From: Sycobia sp. Sy_11
Taxonomy: Eukaryota > Arthropoda > Insecta > Hymenoptera > Epichrysomallidae
NCBI GenBank assembly: GCA_018907035.1
Contig: JACCIC010000037.1
Location: 1,729,501-1,793,500, forward strand
Length of the DNA stretch: 64,000 nt
Direction of reading: 5' to 3'
The notes beneath the pieces were generated by a model. The model had not been told where the DNA came from, ran no database searches, and worked only from the letters and a program-made list of their open reading frames with translations. This document shows, in pieces, positions 63,621-64,000 of this stretch. The first letter of the stretch is position 1. The number at the start of each line of letters is the position of its first letter. The translations under genes and the position numbers were made by a program.

Positions 63621-64000
63621 ATAATTGCCGCACTATATATCGACGATGAAGAAGGCGAGGCGGCAATTGGTCTCCAATGCCGCACGTATCGATCACTTCG
63701 TCACTGATTTACGATTTCCGACATGGAGCAATAATCATTCTTTATCTCAGTCCAATACTAGTCGCAACATATATTTTTCCAATTTTCTCAAAAAATGTAT
63801 CGATGCCTTGATATCGGTGCTGTTGGACATATGTTTCATATGATCCGATGTTTGAAGGAAAGGTTTAAAATCGGTTTCAGTCGATGAAATGGATAAGTAT
63901 TGAAACTGATGAGATAAGGTTCTGTACGCGTAGAAAAACATGACCCGTATTACTTTATGTTAAATGTATTAAAGGATCTTTGTAGTGTTTTTAATATGAT

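Larger units (their letters stand above)
52421..64000 (-). other. proposed first intron segment: upstream of ratchet point B (11.6 kb, continues beyond the window)
   Basis: This intronic DNA is on the upstream side of ratchet point B in the direction of transcription. No exon for zinc finger 1 (CREFQRNKC / KFAHP motifs) was found in any frame, so the intron continues past the right edge. The segment alternates GC islands (52.7-53.4, 54.2-55.0, 56.2-57.6, 58.7-59.5, 60.1-60.9 and 62.6-63.6 kb) with AT-rich unique troughs (53430-54010, 55090-56150, 57740-58730, 59510-60060, 60960-61390 and 63620-64000) in which I see nothing definable. Confidence 0.6.

Noticed and set aside
52900..64000. Search for the muscleblind zinc finger 1 exon (CREFQRNKC, KFAHP) and start codon
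   Set aside because: Not found in this part or elsewhere in the window, so the upstream exon is taken to lie beyond 64000. A profile search would settle this.

Overview
The window looks like a piece of an insect chromosome, most likely hymenopteran and possibly an ant. The protein evidence is one exon whose product reads as insect Muscleblind. The lineage guess is an inference from very dense, long dinucleotide microsatellites (AT, AG, AC), no obvious CpG depletion, and sharp alternation of AT-rich troughs with CpG-rich GC islands. There are no bacterial-type operons, ribosome binding sites, CRISPR arrays or recognisable transposon proteins.

The only coding sequence I can support is a 171-bp internal exon of muscleblind (mbl) at 1870-2040 on the minus strand. 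It has a good branch point, acceptor and donor. It starts inside the second CCCH zinc finger, at the same place where the vertebrate MBNL exon boundary lies. The gene runs right to left. The exon with zinc finger 1, the start codon and the promoter are not visible, so everything from 2041 to at least 64000 is read as one intron of more than 61.9 kb. Bases 1-1869 are the start of the next intron.

The most interesting signal is inside that intron. At 22178/22179 and 52420/52421 (minus strand) there are two near-identical combined acceptor-donor sites with the core TTTTTGTTACAG|GTRAGA. Each has a TTAAC-type branch point 25-27 nt upstream, the same spacing as at the real exon. They have the structure of recursive-splicing ratchet points (zero-length exons). 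They would divide the intron into steps of about 20.1 kb, 30.2 kb and more than 11.5 kb. Each site is followed exactly 39 nt later by a second donor-like sequence, giving two potential 39-nt cryptic exons. Both are open in the gene's phase and would insert 13 residues inside zinc finger 2.

The rest is noncoding. The left part (about 1-27 kb) is mostly AT-rich with isolated GC islands at 9.8-10.6, 15.0-15.8 and 21.0-21.7 kb. The right part (about 27.5-64 kb) alternates GC islands and AT-rich troughs every 1-3 kb. More than thirty microsatellites, two imperfect inverted repeats (2358-2519 and 33709-33843), a 37-bp tandem duplication and homopolymer G/C runs are listed. Long open frames in GC-rich or simple-sequence DNA were examined and rejected as genes.
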